A stretch of DNA of 64,000 nt, taken from assembly GCF_001280845.1 (NCBI RefSeq), contig NZ_LGHP01000001.1:3312418-3376417 (forward strand). The letters run 5' to 3'. Below are positions 19,001 to 28,057 of the stretch, one piece after another. The notes below the pieces were generated by a model, which was given only the letters and a program-made list of their open reading frames with translations, did not search any database and had not been told where the DNA came from. The translations under genes and the position numbers were made by a program. The DNA comes from Bacillus sp. FJAT-28004 (lineage in GTDB: Bacteria; Bacillota; Bacilli; Paenibacillales; Paenibacillaceae). Every line of letters begins with the position of its first letter. Position 1 is the stretch's first letter.

Positions 19001-20474
19001 AAGATATCCCTGCAAAATGATTTCCTGCCGCATCACGAATAGCCCGATTGCCGATCGTTATATAGTATTTCGTATTGTTGACGAAAGCCTTCTCGGATTC
19101 TCCGTTAACCGCCTTATTGGGATCTATCGTCAATTGATAGGTACCGCCGCCAGTCACTCGCTCCGATGTAATTGGAATGGATCTAAACAAGGAACCCGTT
19201 GCAGACTCCCTTATCTCAATAAGCCCATTACTCGGAAATACCGGTTCGTTAAATGTAATTCTGAGCACAGAATTTAAGCTGCTAATCGACCCATTAGCTG
19301 CCGGAAGTAATTCTGTTGCTAGTGGCGGAATGGTTTCATAACCTGGGTCTGTACTGAAATTCCAAATGGATGCTCCAGCAATACCGTGATACCACTGAGC
19401 TCCATTTGGGTCTGTCTGGGTGAATGCTCCGGCGTCAATCAAAACATAATAAGCCGTATTCGGCTCAAAGCTAGAGCTTGGAGTAATCTTTACCTGATTT
19501 TTATTTACTGTGATTCTGGAAGAAAGAGCACTAAAACGTTCAAATGTCGTATTATTGCTAATTCTGCGTATTTCAATATATTTATCTGCGCGTGCTTGTA
19601 CATTTTTATCAAAAGTGATCGTTAGCTCCGAGTTGACCGGAACAGAGGTCGCGTTATCTGCTGGAACAAACGGTGCGGCCACGTTTACCGGCGCTGCGTC
19701 CGTTGTAAAAACCCATGATGTGCCGTAATACAGATTCCCCGCTGCATCTTGAAATGCAGTATCTGGAATTGTAACGGTATATGCTGTATTTGGCTGAAGT
19801 GCTGCCGGGGGTTGAATAACTATTTGGTTCGTACCGCTGCCTCTTACCGCGTTGGATGTAACTGCAATTGTACGGTTATCCTCCACCGAACTAATTTGGA
19901 TATCACCACTAGCAACATATACAGGTTCATTAAATGAAATTATAATTGGCGTAGTCACTGCAATCGGAGCTGCAGTCGGTGAAAAACCCGTATGAGAAGG
20001 CCTGGTCACATCGACTTCAGCAACAGTTCGAAAATTCCAACTGCTTGCACTTTTGATTCCGGCATAACCAACACCATTGGATTGGTTAACAAATGCTCCT
20101 GCATCTACCAATATGTAATAATTCGTATTTAAGGCAAAATGATTAAGCGGATCTATAGTCGCGACTCGCTGCGTTGAATCAATAGTAATACGATTAGATG
20201 ATAGGGGTATACTCTCTACCAAATTGCTTGTGGCATAGTCATAAATATGAATAGACGTTGAACTAGAGCCTTTGCTTATATTTTCATCAAAGGTCATCTT
20301 TAAATCAGCGGAGATCGATACGTTAATTAGATCGTCGGCTGGGCTTAAACTGAGTACGACAGGACCGGCAGCCGCTGCAGCCGCTTGCTGTGGAGCCGAT
20401 GACCAGCCAGCCAGACTTAGTTGGAGCAACAGCATAACAGCGATAAACGAAGATAGCTTGCTCGTTCGATTCAT
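16092..20474 (-). CDS. 1460-aa surface protein: SbsA-type Ig repeats plus C-terminal SLH domains
   Basis: Exported by a signal peptide (about 1-34, ending in an Ala-rich stretch). About five SbsA_Ig/Big_5-type repeats follow (about 40-620), each starting with a P..N/S.SISADLKMTFDE-like strand and containing a YY.LVDAGAF or YYVTIDASA strand. Then come about four SwmB-like Ig repeats (about 620-1050; LSFNKDLS, LNYNKSLN). A Gly-rich linker, an unassigned domain and three C-terminal SLH motifs (about 1275-1455; TRGEFATYIAKGL, TRQEMAVMMIRAA, TRAEGTVMLLRLL) complete it. SLH domains bind pyruvylated secondary wall polymer, consistent with csaB nearby. The specific function is unknown. The ATG follows a GGAGTG site. 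Confidence 0.9.
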   Translation of the reverse strand: MNRTSKLSSFIAVMLLLQLSLAGWSSAPQQAAAAAAGPVVLSLSPADDLINVSISADLKMTFDENISKGSSSTSIHIYDYATSNLVESIPLSSNRITIDSTQRVATIDPLNHFALNTNYYILVDAGAFVNQSNGVGYAGIKSASSWNFRTVAEVDVTRPSHTGFSPTAAPIAVTTPIIISFNEPVYVASGDIQISSVEDNRTIAVTSNAVRGSGTNQIVIQPPAALQPNTAYTVTIPDTAFQDAAGNLYYGTSWVFTTDAAPVNVAAPFVPADNATSVPVNSELTITFDKNVQARADKYIEIRRISNNTTFERFSALSSRITVNKNQVKITPSSSFEPNTAYYVLIDAGAFTQTDPNGAQWYHGIAGASIWNFSTDPGYETIPPLATELLPAANGSISSLNSVLRITFNEPVFPSNGLIEIRESATGSLFRSIPITSERVTGGGTYQLTIDPNKAVNGESEKAFVNNTKYYITIGNRAIRDAAGNHFAGISSSTYWSFTVSQDTVRPTLSLLNPVNNAVAVGLNQAFTATFSEPIKKGATGSITFNPIGDSKLQPIPANFYVDGNNNNVLVIAPTQPFTAKTSYYVTIDASAVTDLAGNNFAGILNEYQWTFQSFGSDTTAPTLSKLEWSGATITMTYNEELYVHAIPSTGSYYVTVNGAPRSVIGVQIRGETVILTLSSPIVAGQVVKLSYSKAAISPIQDTSGNIAISIANQDVSGAKDVAAPTIVSGNASGTAITLSFNKDLSTVNSYAYLQFTVNVGGVNYSTTSISSTGSNILLTINGSIQNYQNVYVTYAPGTYPIRDTAGNYLAAFNNYSIYSTPDTGTPTLQSIGVSSNIVTLNYNKSLNPQSVPSVGQFNVLVENIARSVIQVRISGSSVLLTLSSAVTTGQITSVSYLASVTLISDLAGNAASSFNNVTSGGGGSGGHNGNIYGVIAKGSTLTINFAETLNASYVPSTVQFVVNANYSVKSVSRVDISGSSVILSLTSPFAVGETVSVTYYSTVSGLRTNSGSTINSFTNINAANQTTILDGLSGDYEAADGGGVGLKTTAATTMFDVSPAGVQANRYTLSNEKLLSAFQTARAAGLTSPRVAFKVPSSERAAIVAVPISALDAAYRLNSNSIFAVQYGDVTYELQLNAADYMKINTLLNGNSVAGQLLVRIDQGLSTLTGSLSTKINSSNTSLLAGPYHFDITVVNGSIQKPFNDFSGYVSRTTQTFQNADPKNTAVVWFDPTTGGLSYVPTVLTTSGGKTTATFKRKGNSAYALVSNSSSFSDLSKHWAASAIHIMSRKFIVEGRTATKFEPEKAITRGEFATYIAKGLGLSSDRNAAAKFKDVNANTAMGAYIGAASAAGVVAGNTDGTFKPNSPITRQEMAVMMIRAAKVAGLTVQLPESASAYLKKYTDRGKVGAWAQTDMAKSVYIGVISGKTATTLSPQTNATRAEGTVMLLRLLQKVKFLTS

Positions 20475-20573
20475 TTCAATTCACTCCTCAAAAAAATACA
20501 CTCGTACCTTATTTGTCGGTTACTTGGCATGAAAAATTTAGGTTAAACTACTTTTTTGTGTCGAATGACAAAC

Positions 20574-20616
20574 AAAAAAGCCGTCCATGAAGTAGTCTTA
20601 CTACTTTCTGGACAGC
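20574..20616 (-). terminator. Terminator of metK, possibly bidirectional
   Basis: GCTGTCCAGAAAGTAGT (minus strand) pairs with ACTACTTCATGGACGGC with two mismatches, and TTTTTT follows on the minus strand. A TTTTT run on the plus side could let it work in both directions. It lies about 40 nt after the metK stop. Confidence 0.85.
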
Positions 20617-20657
20617 TTTTTAACCTATAAAGGCATCTTATATTGTGAGCCTAAGTC

Positions 20658-21872
20658 TTAAACTCCGCTTTGAACGCCAGCGTCTGCTTTAAGCTTCTCA
20701 GCTTTGTCAACACGTTCCCAAGGAAGATCAACGTCTGTACGGCCGAAGTGACCATATGCAGCTGTTTGTCTGTAAATTGGACGACGCAGATCAAGCATTT
20801 TGATAATGCCCGCTGGACGAAGGTCAAAGTTGCTAGTGATCAGCTCAACGAGTTTATCTTCACCAATTTTGCCTGTTCCATACGTATCCACGTTAATGGA
20901 TACCGGTTGAGCAACACCAATAGCATAAGCCAATTGGATTTCGCACTTGTCTGCAAGTCCTGCAGCTACGATGTTCTTAGCTACATAACGGGCAGCATAG
21001 GCTGCTGAACGGTCAACTTTTGTAGGATCCTTGCCGGAGAATGCGCCGCCGCCATGACGAGCGTAGCCGCCATACGTATCAACGATAATTTTACGGCCAG
21101 TTAGACCAGCATCACCTTGAGGTCCGCCGATTACGAAGCGACCAGTTGGGTTAATGAAGTATTTAGTATCAGCATCAAGCCATTCCACTGGAACAACTGG
21201 CTTAATAACATGCTCAAGAATATCTTTTTGAATTTGCTCAAGCGTGATTTCTTCCGCATGTTGTGTAGAAACGACAATTGTGTCTACGCGAACTGGTTTA
21301 CCATCTGCGTATTCAATAGTAACTTGTGTTTTACCGTCTGGACGAAGGTAATCAAGCGTCTCGTTTTTACGAACTTCAGACAAACGACGAGCGATACGGT
21401 GAGAAAGCGCAATTGGAAGCGGCATAAGCTCAGGCGTTTCGTTTGTAGCAAAACCAAACATAAGCCCTTGGTCGCCTGCACCGATATCTTCATTCTCTAG
21501 CTTCATATCTTTGCCATCACGTGTCTCAAGCGCAGCGTTAACGCCTTGTGCAATGTCAGCGGACTGCTCATTGAGCGAAGTCAATACTGCACATGTGCTG
21601 GAGTCAAAACCGTATTTGGCACGAGTGTAGCCAATTTCCTTAATTGTACGGCGTGCAATGGAAGAAATATCAATAAAATCAGCACGGCTGCTAATTTCTC
21701 CAATAACGAGTACAAGACCTGTTGCTACAGAAACCTCACAAGCAACACGCGCGTTTGGATCTGCTTCTAGAAATGCATCTAAGACAGCATCGGATATTTG
21801 ATCACAAATCTTATCCGGATGGCCTTCAGTAACTGATTCTGATGTAAACAAATGGCGTCCTTTAACCGACAT
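20658..21872 (-). CDS. metK: S-adenosylmethionine synthetase MetK
   Basis: MetK makes S-adenosylmethionine from methionine and ATP. The 404-aa product is full length, with [19 protein letters not shown] at the start, the ATP-binding [10 protein letters not shown] (about residues 116-125) and the [16 protein letters not shown] loop. The ATG at 21870-21872 is chosen because AGGAGG lies 9 nt upstream; a TTG nine bases earlier directly abuts it. The gene is read from its own sigma-A promoter through a leader with a terminator-like hairpin. No SAM riboswitch is visible. Confidence 0.98.
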   Translation of the reverse strand: MSVKGRHLFTSESVTEGHPDKICDQISDAVLDAFLEADPNARVACEVSVATGLVLVIGEISSRADFIDISSIARRTIKEIGYTRAKYGFDSSTCAVLTSLNEQSADIAQGVNAALETRDGKDMKLENEDIGAGDQGLMFGFATNETPELMPLPIALSHRIARRLSEVRKNETLDYLRPDGKTQVTIEYADGKPVRVDTIVVSTQHAEEITLEQIQKDILEHVIKPVVPVEWLDADTKYFINPTGRFVIGGPQGDAGLTGRKIIVDTYGGYARHGGGAFSGKDPTKVDRSAAYAARYVAKNIVAAGLADKCEIQLAYAIGVAQPVSINVDTYGTGKIGEDKLVELITSNFDLRPAGIIKMLDLRRPIYRQTAAYGHFGRTDVDLPWERVDKAEKLKADAGVQSGV

Positions 21873-21924
21873 CCGTATCAACCTCCTACAACCTTAGTAT
21901 GATATAAGTGCGGACATTCTACAC

Positions 21925-21956
21925 AAAAAATGAACCTTTTCCCGTAGGAAAAGGTT
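21925..21956 (-). terminator. Terminator-like hairpin in the metK leader
   Basis: Minus-strand AACCTTTTCC (21947-21956) pairs perfectly with GGAAAAGGTT (21933-21942) around a 4-nt loop. CA and six T follow. It lies between the metK promoter and start codon, about 18 nt into the predicted transcript, so it could reduce read-through into metK. The leader before it is too short for an aptamer. Confidence 0.7.
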
Positions 21957-21980
21957 GTTTGACAACTCTTCTAAAACAGT

Positions 21981-22009
21981 ATGATACCGAAAATGTCGCT
22001 TTGTGTCAA
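21981..22009 (-). promoter_or_regulatory. Sigma-A promoter of metK
   Basis: Minus-strand TTGACA (22004-22009), a 17-nt spacer and TATCAT (21981-21986). This is a perfect -35 and a 5-of-6 -10 at optimal spacing. It lies about 110 nt upstream of the metK start, inside the gap after the SASP gene. Confidence 0.8.
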
Positions 22010-22031
22010 TGGACGCCGGAATTTCCAGTAA

Positions 22032-22310
22032 TTATTGATAACCGCCAAGTACCGATTCTGCTTGTGTAATCAGCCTTCTGGTAATTTCTCCGCCCACTGA
22101 ACCAGCTTGCCTTGTCGATAATGCTGACCAGTGTACGCTGTGACCTGCTCCTGCTCCAGAAGAAGCCCCTAGCTCGCCTGCAAACTCAGTGTCCGCTCCC
22201 TCATTTGCATAACCGCCTGAGGTTAAGCCAAATTCTGCAGCAATTTCATATTTCAGTTGATTCAATGCTGCCTTACTTGTTGGTACTACTATTTTATTCG
22301 AACGACTCAT
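22032..22310 (-). CDS. Alpha/beta-type small acid-soluble spore protein
   Basis: SASPs coat and protect DNA in the dormant spore. The 92-aa product carries the family signature around KYEIAAEFG (protease cleavage region) and the second conserved motif GGEITRRLITQAE. The start is the ATG at 22308-22310 preceded by TTGGAGGTG; a longer reading upstream lacks such a site. Compared with the usual 60-70 aa it carries extra Gly/Ser-rich residues between the two motifs. A forespore promoter is expected but I could not identify one convincingly. Confidence 0.9.
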   Translation of the reverse strand: MSRSNKIVVPTSKAALNQLKYEIAAEFGLTSGGYANEGADTEFAGELGASSGAGAGHSVHWSALSTRQAGSVGGEITRRLITQAESVLGGYQ

Positions 22311-22422
22311 AAATGACACCTCCAAAGAATGTAGGAACACAATTGTATTGTGCATCCGTTCATCATCTTTGAAGCGTATAATCTATTGTCATTTCGGGTA
22401 AAATGTTGAACATCCATCCATA

Positions 22423-22914
22423 TTATTGCAAGCTGTATTTCCCTTTAACCAAAACCGTTAAGCCGTTCTTTTGATTAGGATCTGGCAATATGCCGCGGCC
22501 CTCACGCGGGAAAAGCAATAAATGATTGGTTGGAATAGCTTTCCCTTTAGTTATATCCGTACCGCCAGTAAGATCGGCTATACCGCTTGCGTCAGAGCTG
22601 TAAGCAATCGCCTTGCCTACACGTACAATGACCTCTGTCCCTTGGCCGGCCATTAGCGTCTTGCCAGCTGGCACTGTGACAACTTCTAGCGCAGAGTCTA
22701 CGACAGGTGGCGTTGTACCGCCTCCAGGAGAGCCACCACCTAGTTTTGCAAGCTGTTCATCCACATAGCTTTTGGTGACAACAGGGTCTTCTACAGAGCC
22801 AGGAGTCAGCGCATTTGATTCCGCTTCAAGCGGTGATGCAAAGTTCACGCCGACCCACACGCCTGCTCCTACTAAAACAACAGCAACTAAACCGCGTATT
22901 ACCTTTTTCTTCAC
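22423..22914 (-). CDS. Unrecognised membrane-anchored or secreted protein, 163 aa
   Basis: I do not recognise this family. The N-terminus MKKKVIRGLVAVVLVGAGVW is a signal peptide or single membrane anchor. It is followed by a short helical stretch (YVDEQLAKL), a Gly/Pro-rich linker (about 69-80) and a C-terminal domain of about 90 residues. That domain contains GKTLMAGQGTEVIVRVGKA and a region ending VLVKGKYSLQ, apparently all beta. It lies between an SASP gene and a large exoprotein gene on the same strand. There are no catalytic motifs. Confidence 0.7.
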   Translation of the reverse strand: MKKKVIRGLVAVVLVGAGVWVGVNFASPLEAESNALTPGSVEDPVVTKSYVDEQLAKLGGGSPGGGTTPPVVDSALEVVTVPAGKTLMAGQGTEVIVRVGKAIAYSSDASGIADLTGGTDITKGKAIPTNHLLLFPREGRGILPDPNQKNGLTVLVKGKYSLQ

Positions 22915-22993
22915 TTTTGGAAGTCTCCTCTCTATCTCTCATCTCCTATAAAGATACTAGATTTAAGTAGGAGAAACCAGTTTTTTTATAAGT

Positions 22994-25090
22994 TTAGTGC
23001 TTTCCGTCTAGCCAGTTAATTGATGAAGAGAACGAAATAGGCATTGTAGCTAATTTTTTTCTATTACCGTTGAAAGTCTCATAAATATTCAATTGATAGT
23101 TTTCCCAAAGCAGTGTTTCTCCCATTTCTTTATCAGGATCACTGTAATTGGAACCTACTTTCCACTTCACGCTGTTTTCAGCTTTTCCTTCAAGATCAAT
23201 CACTTGTGAAATAAGAATTTGTTTTGTTTCCTCATGTTCAATCTCAAATACCAATTGAGATTGTGTGTATCCATCAAAATTAGTATCCTTTTGAACATTA
23301 CCTCCAACTTTGATATCCATTCTCGTGCCGTTCATCCATACATTAAAGAAATTCATGTCGACGGTATACGGTCCAACCTTCAATCCCGTAAAGTTGTTGC
23401 TAGCGATCTTCTCTTCTGGAAGAGTAAATTGCGCTGCGCGCAGGAATCCCTTAGCGGTTGCAGTCCCTTGCAATAAACCATTATCGTCAAATGCTTCTCC
23501 CATTAAAAGCTGAATACCAGAACGATCTACATTTTGTGGTAATTCCGTCCATACGATGAGCTGATCTTTACTTTCTGATTTGATTGCGTTTGTTGCTTTC
23601 GTGAATTTTGCTTCATAAAGATTTCCATCCGCTGTTTTAAAGTATCCTGCTAGTAACGGAAGAGATCCGATTCTTTTTTGTTTATTAGTCAACTCGACGA
23701 ATACAGCATACATATCCGCTTTGTCACCGCTATATGTTCTAACATCTGTAATAAGTGCATTATATGGCGCTCCATTATTTTGCTGAACAAATACAGCACC
23801 TAAATCTACTTGCTTAACGGGTACGATCGTTGATCTTGTAAGTTCTCCAATTTCAGTAACCGTTTCTCCAGCTTTCTGTGATAGTTTCAATTTAAGCTTC
23901 TTCCATGAATAGTTGTACGGAATCGAGCCCACATAACTAATCGTTGTTGATGCTCCTGGGGCTAATCCAATGTCACCGACTTTCTTAATTGCTTTACCAT
24001 TCAGCTTAATATTGTCATCAACAATGAGCATTCCTGTTAAGTCAGGTAAAGGCAGATATACCGAACCCTTATTTCTCACAATTAGATCCGCGATTACATT
24101 ATCATCGTTATTCCAAGGGAACCTCTGCACCGCGCTCAATTCTACTTCATATGTACCATCATCATTCGTAAATGTTGTTTTGGTTGAAGTAGATGTTGTT
24201 GTTGTCACTTTGAATGGAATATCAAACACGACAACCGGTATCTCAACTTTATTCGTTTCTGCTCCAACATTATTAGTAACAATAAGTTTCCAGCCAGTTG
24301 TCGCAACAGACAAAGGGATGGATCCCGTTAACTGAACCGCATTAAGTACGGATGGTTCTAATGCTAGCGTTTCATCTGTTTTATTTCTTAGAGCCAGCTT
24401 ATATAATCCTTTAGGTGTTTGGGCATAATAATTATATTGCGGTAATGCTACGCCGAATTTCCCTGTATTTCGTGCTACATAAGTTAAATTAACATTATAG
24501 TTTTTTGCAGACTTTGTTATATTAATTTGATCAATACGCAAGTTGATTAGGGAGTTATTAGCAAGCACACCCTTAAATCCTCCTGCTTTAACAAAGTTCG
24601 AGTATCCTTTTGGGAAAGTATACTGTCCAATCGTTTTTTCATATCCAGACACGCTAAAATCAAATTTTATAATATTTACAACGAGTTGATCCAATGTAAC
24701 TTTTGTTCCAACTTCACTATAGTAAGTTAAAGTTGTCGTTGTTTTTGGTAGAGCCTTCTTTTTTTTGTCGGCTTCAAGTAAGGTCAACGTGTATTTTGTT
24801 CCTCCCGTTGTCTTTAATCGCGCCCAATAATCGACCAAATTAATTGCGCTGCTGTCACCATTATAGATGGTAAAGGTAAAGCTGGCAGTCGCACCGGTTG
24901 CACTTGGAATTAAATTCGCATCCGTTAATTGAATATATGATGACTTTGTAATACTTACTTTCTTGAAAACATTGGCGGCAGCTGCAGCCTCAACTGACTT
25001 TGGTACAGGTACTGCGCTTATCAACACCACTAATGCAAGAAAGAACGATAGTATCATAGGCATTCTTTTTAAACTCTTCTGCATTTTCAT
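22994..25090 (-). CDS. Large unrecognised exoprotein, no SLH domain
   Basis: The roughly 698-aa product (from the ATG at 25088-25090, preceded by GGAG) starts with a classic signal peptide ending near AAAAA. It is otherwise beta-rich, with repeated strand patterns such as SFTFTIYNGDSSAINLVDYWARL, which resembles DUF4352-like or Ig-like adhesive modules. I see no SLH, LPXTG or catalytic motif. It sits upstream of two SLH genes on the same strand, which suggests a cell-surface or secreted structural role (inference). A longer reading from the ATG at 25132 is possible but lacks a clear ribosome binding site. Confidence 0.75.
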   Translation of the reverse strand: MKMQKSLKRMPMILSFFLALVVLISAVPVPKSVEAAAAANVFKKVSITKSSYIQLTDANLIPSATGATASFTFTIYNGDSSAINLVDYWARLKTTGGTKYTLTLLEADKKKKALPKTTTTLTYYSEVGTKVTLDQLVVNIIKFDFSVSGYEKTIGQYTFPKGYSNFVKAGGFKGVLANNSLINLRIDQINITKSAKNYNVNLTYVARNTGKFGVALPQYNYYAQTPKGLYKLALRNKTDETLALEPSVLNAVQLTGSIPLSVATTGWKLIVTNNVGAETNKVEIPVVVFDIPFKVTTTTSTSTKTTFTNDDGTYEVELSAVQRFPWNNDDNVIADLIVRNKGSVYLPLPDLTGMLIVDDNIKLNGKAIKKVGDIGLAPGASTTISYVGSIPYNYSWKKLKLKLSQKAGETVTEIGELTRSTIVPVKQVDLGAVFVQQNNGAPYNALITDVRTYSGDKADMYAVFVELTNKQKRIGSLPLLAGYFKTADGNLYEAKFTKATNAIKSESKDQLIVWTELPQNVDRSGIQLLMGEAFDDNGLLQGTATAKGFLRAAQFTLPEEKIASNNFTGLKVGPYTVDMNFFNVWMNGTRMDIKVGGNVQKDTNFDGYTQSQLVFEIEHEETKQILISQVIDLEGKAENSVKWKVGSNYSDPDKEMGETLLWENYQLNIYETFNGNRKKLATMPISFSSSINWLDGKH

Positions 25091-25240
25091 TTCACTCCGT
25101 ATCTTTTGGTATACATATCTAGACGCAAACATTTACCAATAAGTTTCGTTTAAAAATAAATTCCTTCATATTCTCCTTTCGCAAGAAAAATGAATATACC
25201 TAATTTAAATATAACCTTTTATTATGAACTATGTATGAAC

Positions 25241-25269
25241 AAAAAAAAGACTGAGAGACGAGCTCTCAG
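25241..25269 (-). terminator. Rho-independent terminator of the S-layer gene
   Basis: Minus-strand CTGAGAG (25263-25269) and CTCTCAG (25251-25257) form a stem with a 5-nt loop, followed by eight T. It lies 27 nt after the stop of 25297-27885. Confidence 0.93.
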
Positions 25270-25296
25270 CCTTCTTCCATCATGCGAACATGATTA

Positions 25297-27885
25297 CTAT
25301 TTTCTTTTAATTACGATTACAGCAGCTTCTTTGTGGTTCACGTCATAAACGCTACCAGTTTCAGCTACAGTTACGCTAGTAACTGTTGAGATGTTTGTAC
25401 CGTTTAGGTCTTTAACATCTGTGTAGTTACCAGTGTAGATAGTTTTGCCATCTGCAGATACTACGTATACAACAGTGTTAGGAGTGATGAGGTAGTTACC
25501 GTTGCTGCTACCAAAAGTGTTTTCGTTTTGGTTAGCTGCAATGGAAATTGTAGTCAATCCAGTTCCAACAAGATCTGCAGTATCATACAGTTTGCTTGAG
25601 TTAGCTGCATCAGTCAATTTAACGATTTTGTTTACAGAGCTGTTATTAACATTAGTGTTATTAATGTTAGTGTACGCTTCGCCAGTTACTTCAGTTGTAA
25701 CATTTTGACCACCTACGTTCAATGTAACAGTGTACGTAGAAGCAGTTGCTGAAGTAGCATTTTTGTCAGCTGATACGAACAAGCCATAGATTGCTGCGCC
25801 TGTTTCTGCATTTGCATCTGTATCAGTTTTCAAAATGATGTAGTTAGCAGTTGCACCGCTAGCATTTACATAAGCTTTATCAGCTTTTGTTACTTGTGCA
25901 AGTGTACCAACAGCCAATTTACGATCAGCAAGATCAGTTGCACCAAGCTTAGTAGCATCGATTACAACAGTGTTCGCATTGATGATGTATTTTGTAGTTG
26001 TATCTTGAGCAGTATCAAGAACGATTTCAGTTGCGGAAACTTTGGAAACATTGTATCCAGCGTTTTTCACATCTGTTTTAGCAGTAACGTCAGTAAGCTT
26101 GGAATCATTGAATACCAACTCAACCAATTGATTCTGAACTGCTTGGAATTTTGTAAGAAGAGCAACATCAGTGTATTTCACTTCGTTTTTGTTAGCTTTT
26201 ACATCGAAGTAAGTTACTTTTGTTTTCTCAACAAATTCTTCGTTTTCAAGTTGTTGAGCTTTTTTAGCTTCAAGAACCACTACGTAAGGTTTGTTAACCG
26301 CTGCTTCTGGAGCAGTTGCTTTAACGATTTTGCCATCTGCATTAAGTAGAAGAGTAAACTCTTTACCAATGTTTGTAGCGATCAATGTTGCAACATCACC
26401 ACTTACAGCATTACCTGTTTTTTCATACACTTTACCAGCAACAGTGTATTTAGCAGTACCATTTGTAGTACCTACAGCTTCAAGTTTGCCTGTAGCTGTG
26501 TTGCGAACTGCAGCAACTTTAATTGCAACGTTACCGGATTTGGAAACAGCGCTGATTACATCGTCTTTTTTCAGGTCAGTAACTTTAGCTACTTTACCGT
26601 CAATAGTTACAGATGTAGCATCATTGATGAATGCGCTAGTTTGGTTCGTGTTAACACGAGCATCACGGTAAGCAGTTTTCTCTTCAACCGAAGTTACAAG
26701 AGCATCTTTGATAGACCATTTTTCAGCAGTTGCAACGCGAACTTGATCGTTAACCAAGTACAATGTTACAGTGTCGCCTGTGGTTGCAGTTGAAAGTGCT
26801 GTTTCTTGACCGTTTACGAAGTAAACTGTGCTAGCAACAGTAGCTTTCGTTTTAACTTCTGAACCTACTTTGATTTTTACGGAACCAGCAACTTGGTCAG
26901 CTTCCAAAGTACCAGTCAAAGTAGCAGCAGTATCTTGTGCATCAGTGATTGCAACAATTTTACCGTCTTTACCTTTAACAACTGTTACGTTGTGACCAAG
27001 CAAATCAACTAGTGATTTACCGCCAGTAACGATAAAGTTAGAAGCAGTAGCGATAGTGTCAGTTTTCAACTCGTCGTTACCTGCAGTGTTTTTCTGAGTC
27101 CAACGAAGTTTAACTTTGCCGTCAACTACAGAAGCTGCAAGAAGCTCAGCTGAAGATGTGTTACCAAGTTTCGAAATCAATGCGTTGTTCGAAACTACTT
27201 CGTTACCATCAACATTGTACGAAACCAGTTTAGCGTTAAGAGTGTTAGAAGTCATTTGTGCTACAACACCACGAAGTGCTTTAGCGCCAACGTTAAGATC
27301 AACGTTGTTGAACAAGCCAACATCTTCAGCTTTCAATAGGTAGTTATAAGGCCATACGCCTGACAACTTTTTCTCTTGGTAACCAAGAGCACGAACCAAT
27401 ACCGCAACAACTTCTTCAAACTTAACTGCATCACTTGGACGGAAGTTTTTAGTGCCTAGATCGCCCAAGATGAAACCTTTTGTTGCAGCTGCGTTGATGT
27501 AGCCTGTGTACCAAACGTTTGCTTTAACATCTTTGAACGTTGGTTTAACATTTTGCATCAATTTAGCTGCGCCTTCGTTACCAGAACCGATAACGATTAC
27601 TTTTGCCAATTCAGCGCGAGTAATTGTGTTTTCTGGTTTGAATGTACCGTCTTCATAACCTGAGATGATTCCTAGTGCAGTTAGTTCTTCAACTGCTGAT
27701 TGTATCGGTTTGCCAACAACATCAGATGGTGTTGCTGCAAAAGCTGGAACTGATAATGGTAGTACTAGCGCTGTAGCTAGCACAAATGCTGCTATTTTTT
27801 TCTTCATAACCTTTATTTCTCCTCCTCTAAATACGTGCGGTTGTTGAGAGTTTTGTTTAAATAGTGAATTGCTCTTTTCCCTCAT
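25297..27885 (-). CDS. Probable S-layer protein with N-terminal SLH domains
   Basis: The 862-aa frame encodes a likely major S-layer subunit: signal peptide (MKKKIAAFVLATALVLPLSV, ending AFA), then SLH motifs (first with GYEDGTFKPENTITRAELAKV; second and third more divergent). A roughly 640-aa Val/Thr/Ala/Lys/Asn-rich, Cys-free beta region follows, as in self-assembling S-layer proteins. Two in-frame starts both have ribosome sites: ATG 27883-27885 with AAAGGGGG 10 nt upstream, and ATG 27805-27807 (836 aa) with GAGGAGG 13 nt upstream. A long leader and a strong terminator fit high expression. The SLH-first layout differs from the two neighbouring SLH proteins. Confidence 0.88.
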   Translation of the reverse strand: MREKSNSLFKQNSQQPHVFRGGEIKVMKKKIAAFVLATALVLPLSVPAFAATPSDVVGKPIQSAVEELTALGIISGYEDGTFKPENTITRAELAKVIVIGSGNEGAAKLMQNVKPTFKDVKANVWYTGYINAAATKGFILGDLGTKNFRPSDAVKFEEVVAVLVRALGYQEKKLSGVWPYNYLLKAEDVGLFNNVDLNVGAKALRGVVAQMTSNTLNAKLVSYNVDGNEVVSNNALISKLGNTSSAELLAASVVDGKVKLRWTQKNTAGNDELKTDTIATASNFIVTGGKSLVDLLGHNVTVVKGKDGKIVAITDAQDTAATLTGTLEADQVAGSVKIKVGSEVKTKATVASTVYFVNGQETALSTATTGDTVTLYLVNDQVRVATAEKWSIKDALVTSVEEKTAYRDARVNTNQTSAFINDATSVTIDGKVAKVTDLKKDDVISAVSKSGNVAIKVAAVRNTATGKLEAVGTTNGTAKYTVAGKVYEKTGNAVSGDVATLIATNIGKEFTLLLNADGKIVKATAPEAAVNKPYVVVLEAKKAQQLENEEFVEKTKVTYFDVKANKNEVKYTDVALLTKFQAVQNQLVELVFNDSKLTDVTAKTDVKNAGYNVSKVSATEIVLDTAQDTTTKYIINANTVVIDATKLGATDLADRKLAVGTLAQVTKADKAYVNASGATANYIILKTDTDANAETGAAIYGLFVSADKNATSATASTYTVTLNVGGQNVTTEVTGEAYTNINNTNVNNSSVNKIVKLTDAANSSKLYDTADLVGTGLTTISIAANQNENTFGSSNGNYLITPNTVVYVVSADGKTIYTGNYTDVKDLNGTNISTVTSVTVAETGSVYDVNHKEAAVIVIKRK

Positions 27886-28028
27886 AGCCGATTCACCCCC
27901 TTTCCAGAGTTGAGCACAGATTTGATATAAATGATGTCTACAATCATGATAAACCCATTTGTAAAATCATGTCGTAGAAACTTGTAAAAAATGCGAGAAC
28001 ATTGCTAGAGTCACGACACCACTTTAAC

Positions 28029-28057
28029 ATTATACAATGGGCGGGTCGTACCGTAAA
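28029..28057 (-). promoter_or_regulatory. Candidate sigma-A promoter of the S-layer gene; gap contents 27886-28401
   Basis: Minus-strand TTTACG (28052-28057), a 17-nt spacer and a perfect TATAAT (28029-28034). This gives a leader of about 135 nt to the first start codon and 215 nt to the second; long leaders are common for S-layer mRNAs. The rest of the 516-base gap is AT-rich and holds no open frame I can support. It ends in the terminator of the upstream gene (28345-28383). Confidence 0.55.

Noticed and set aside
21882-22031. S-box (SAM) riboswitch in front of metK
   Set aside because: The gap is about 150 bases and the transcript before the hairpin about 18 nt; none of the S-box core sequences is present.
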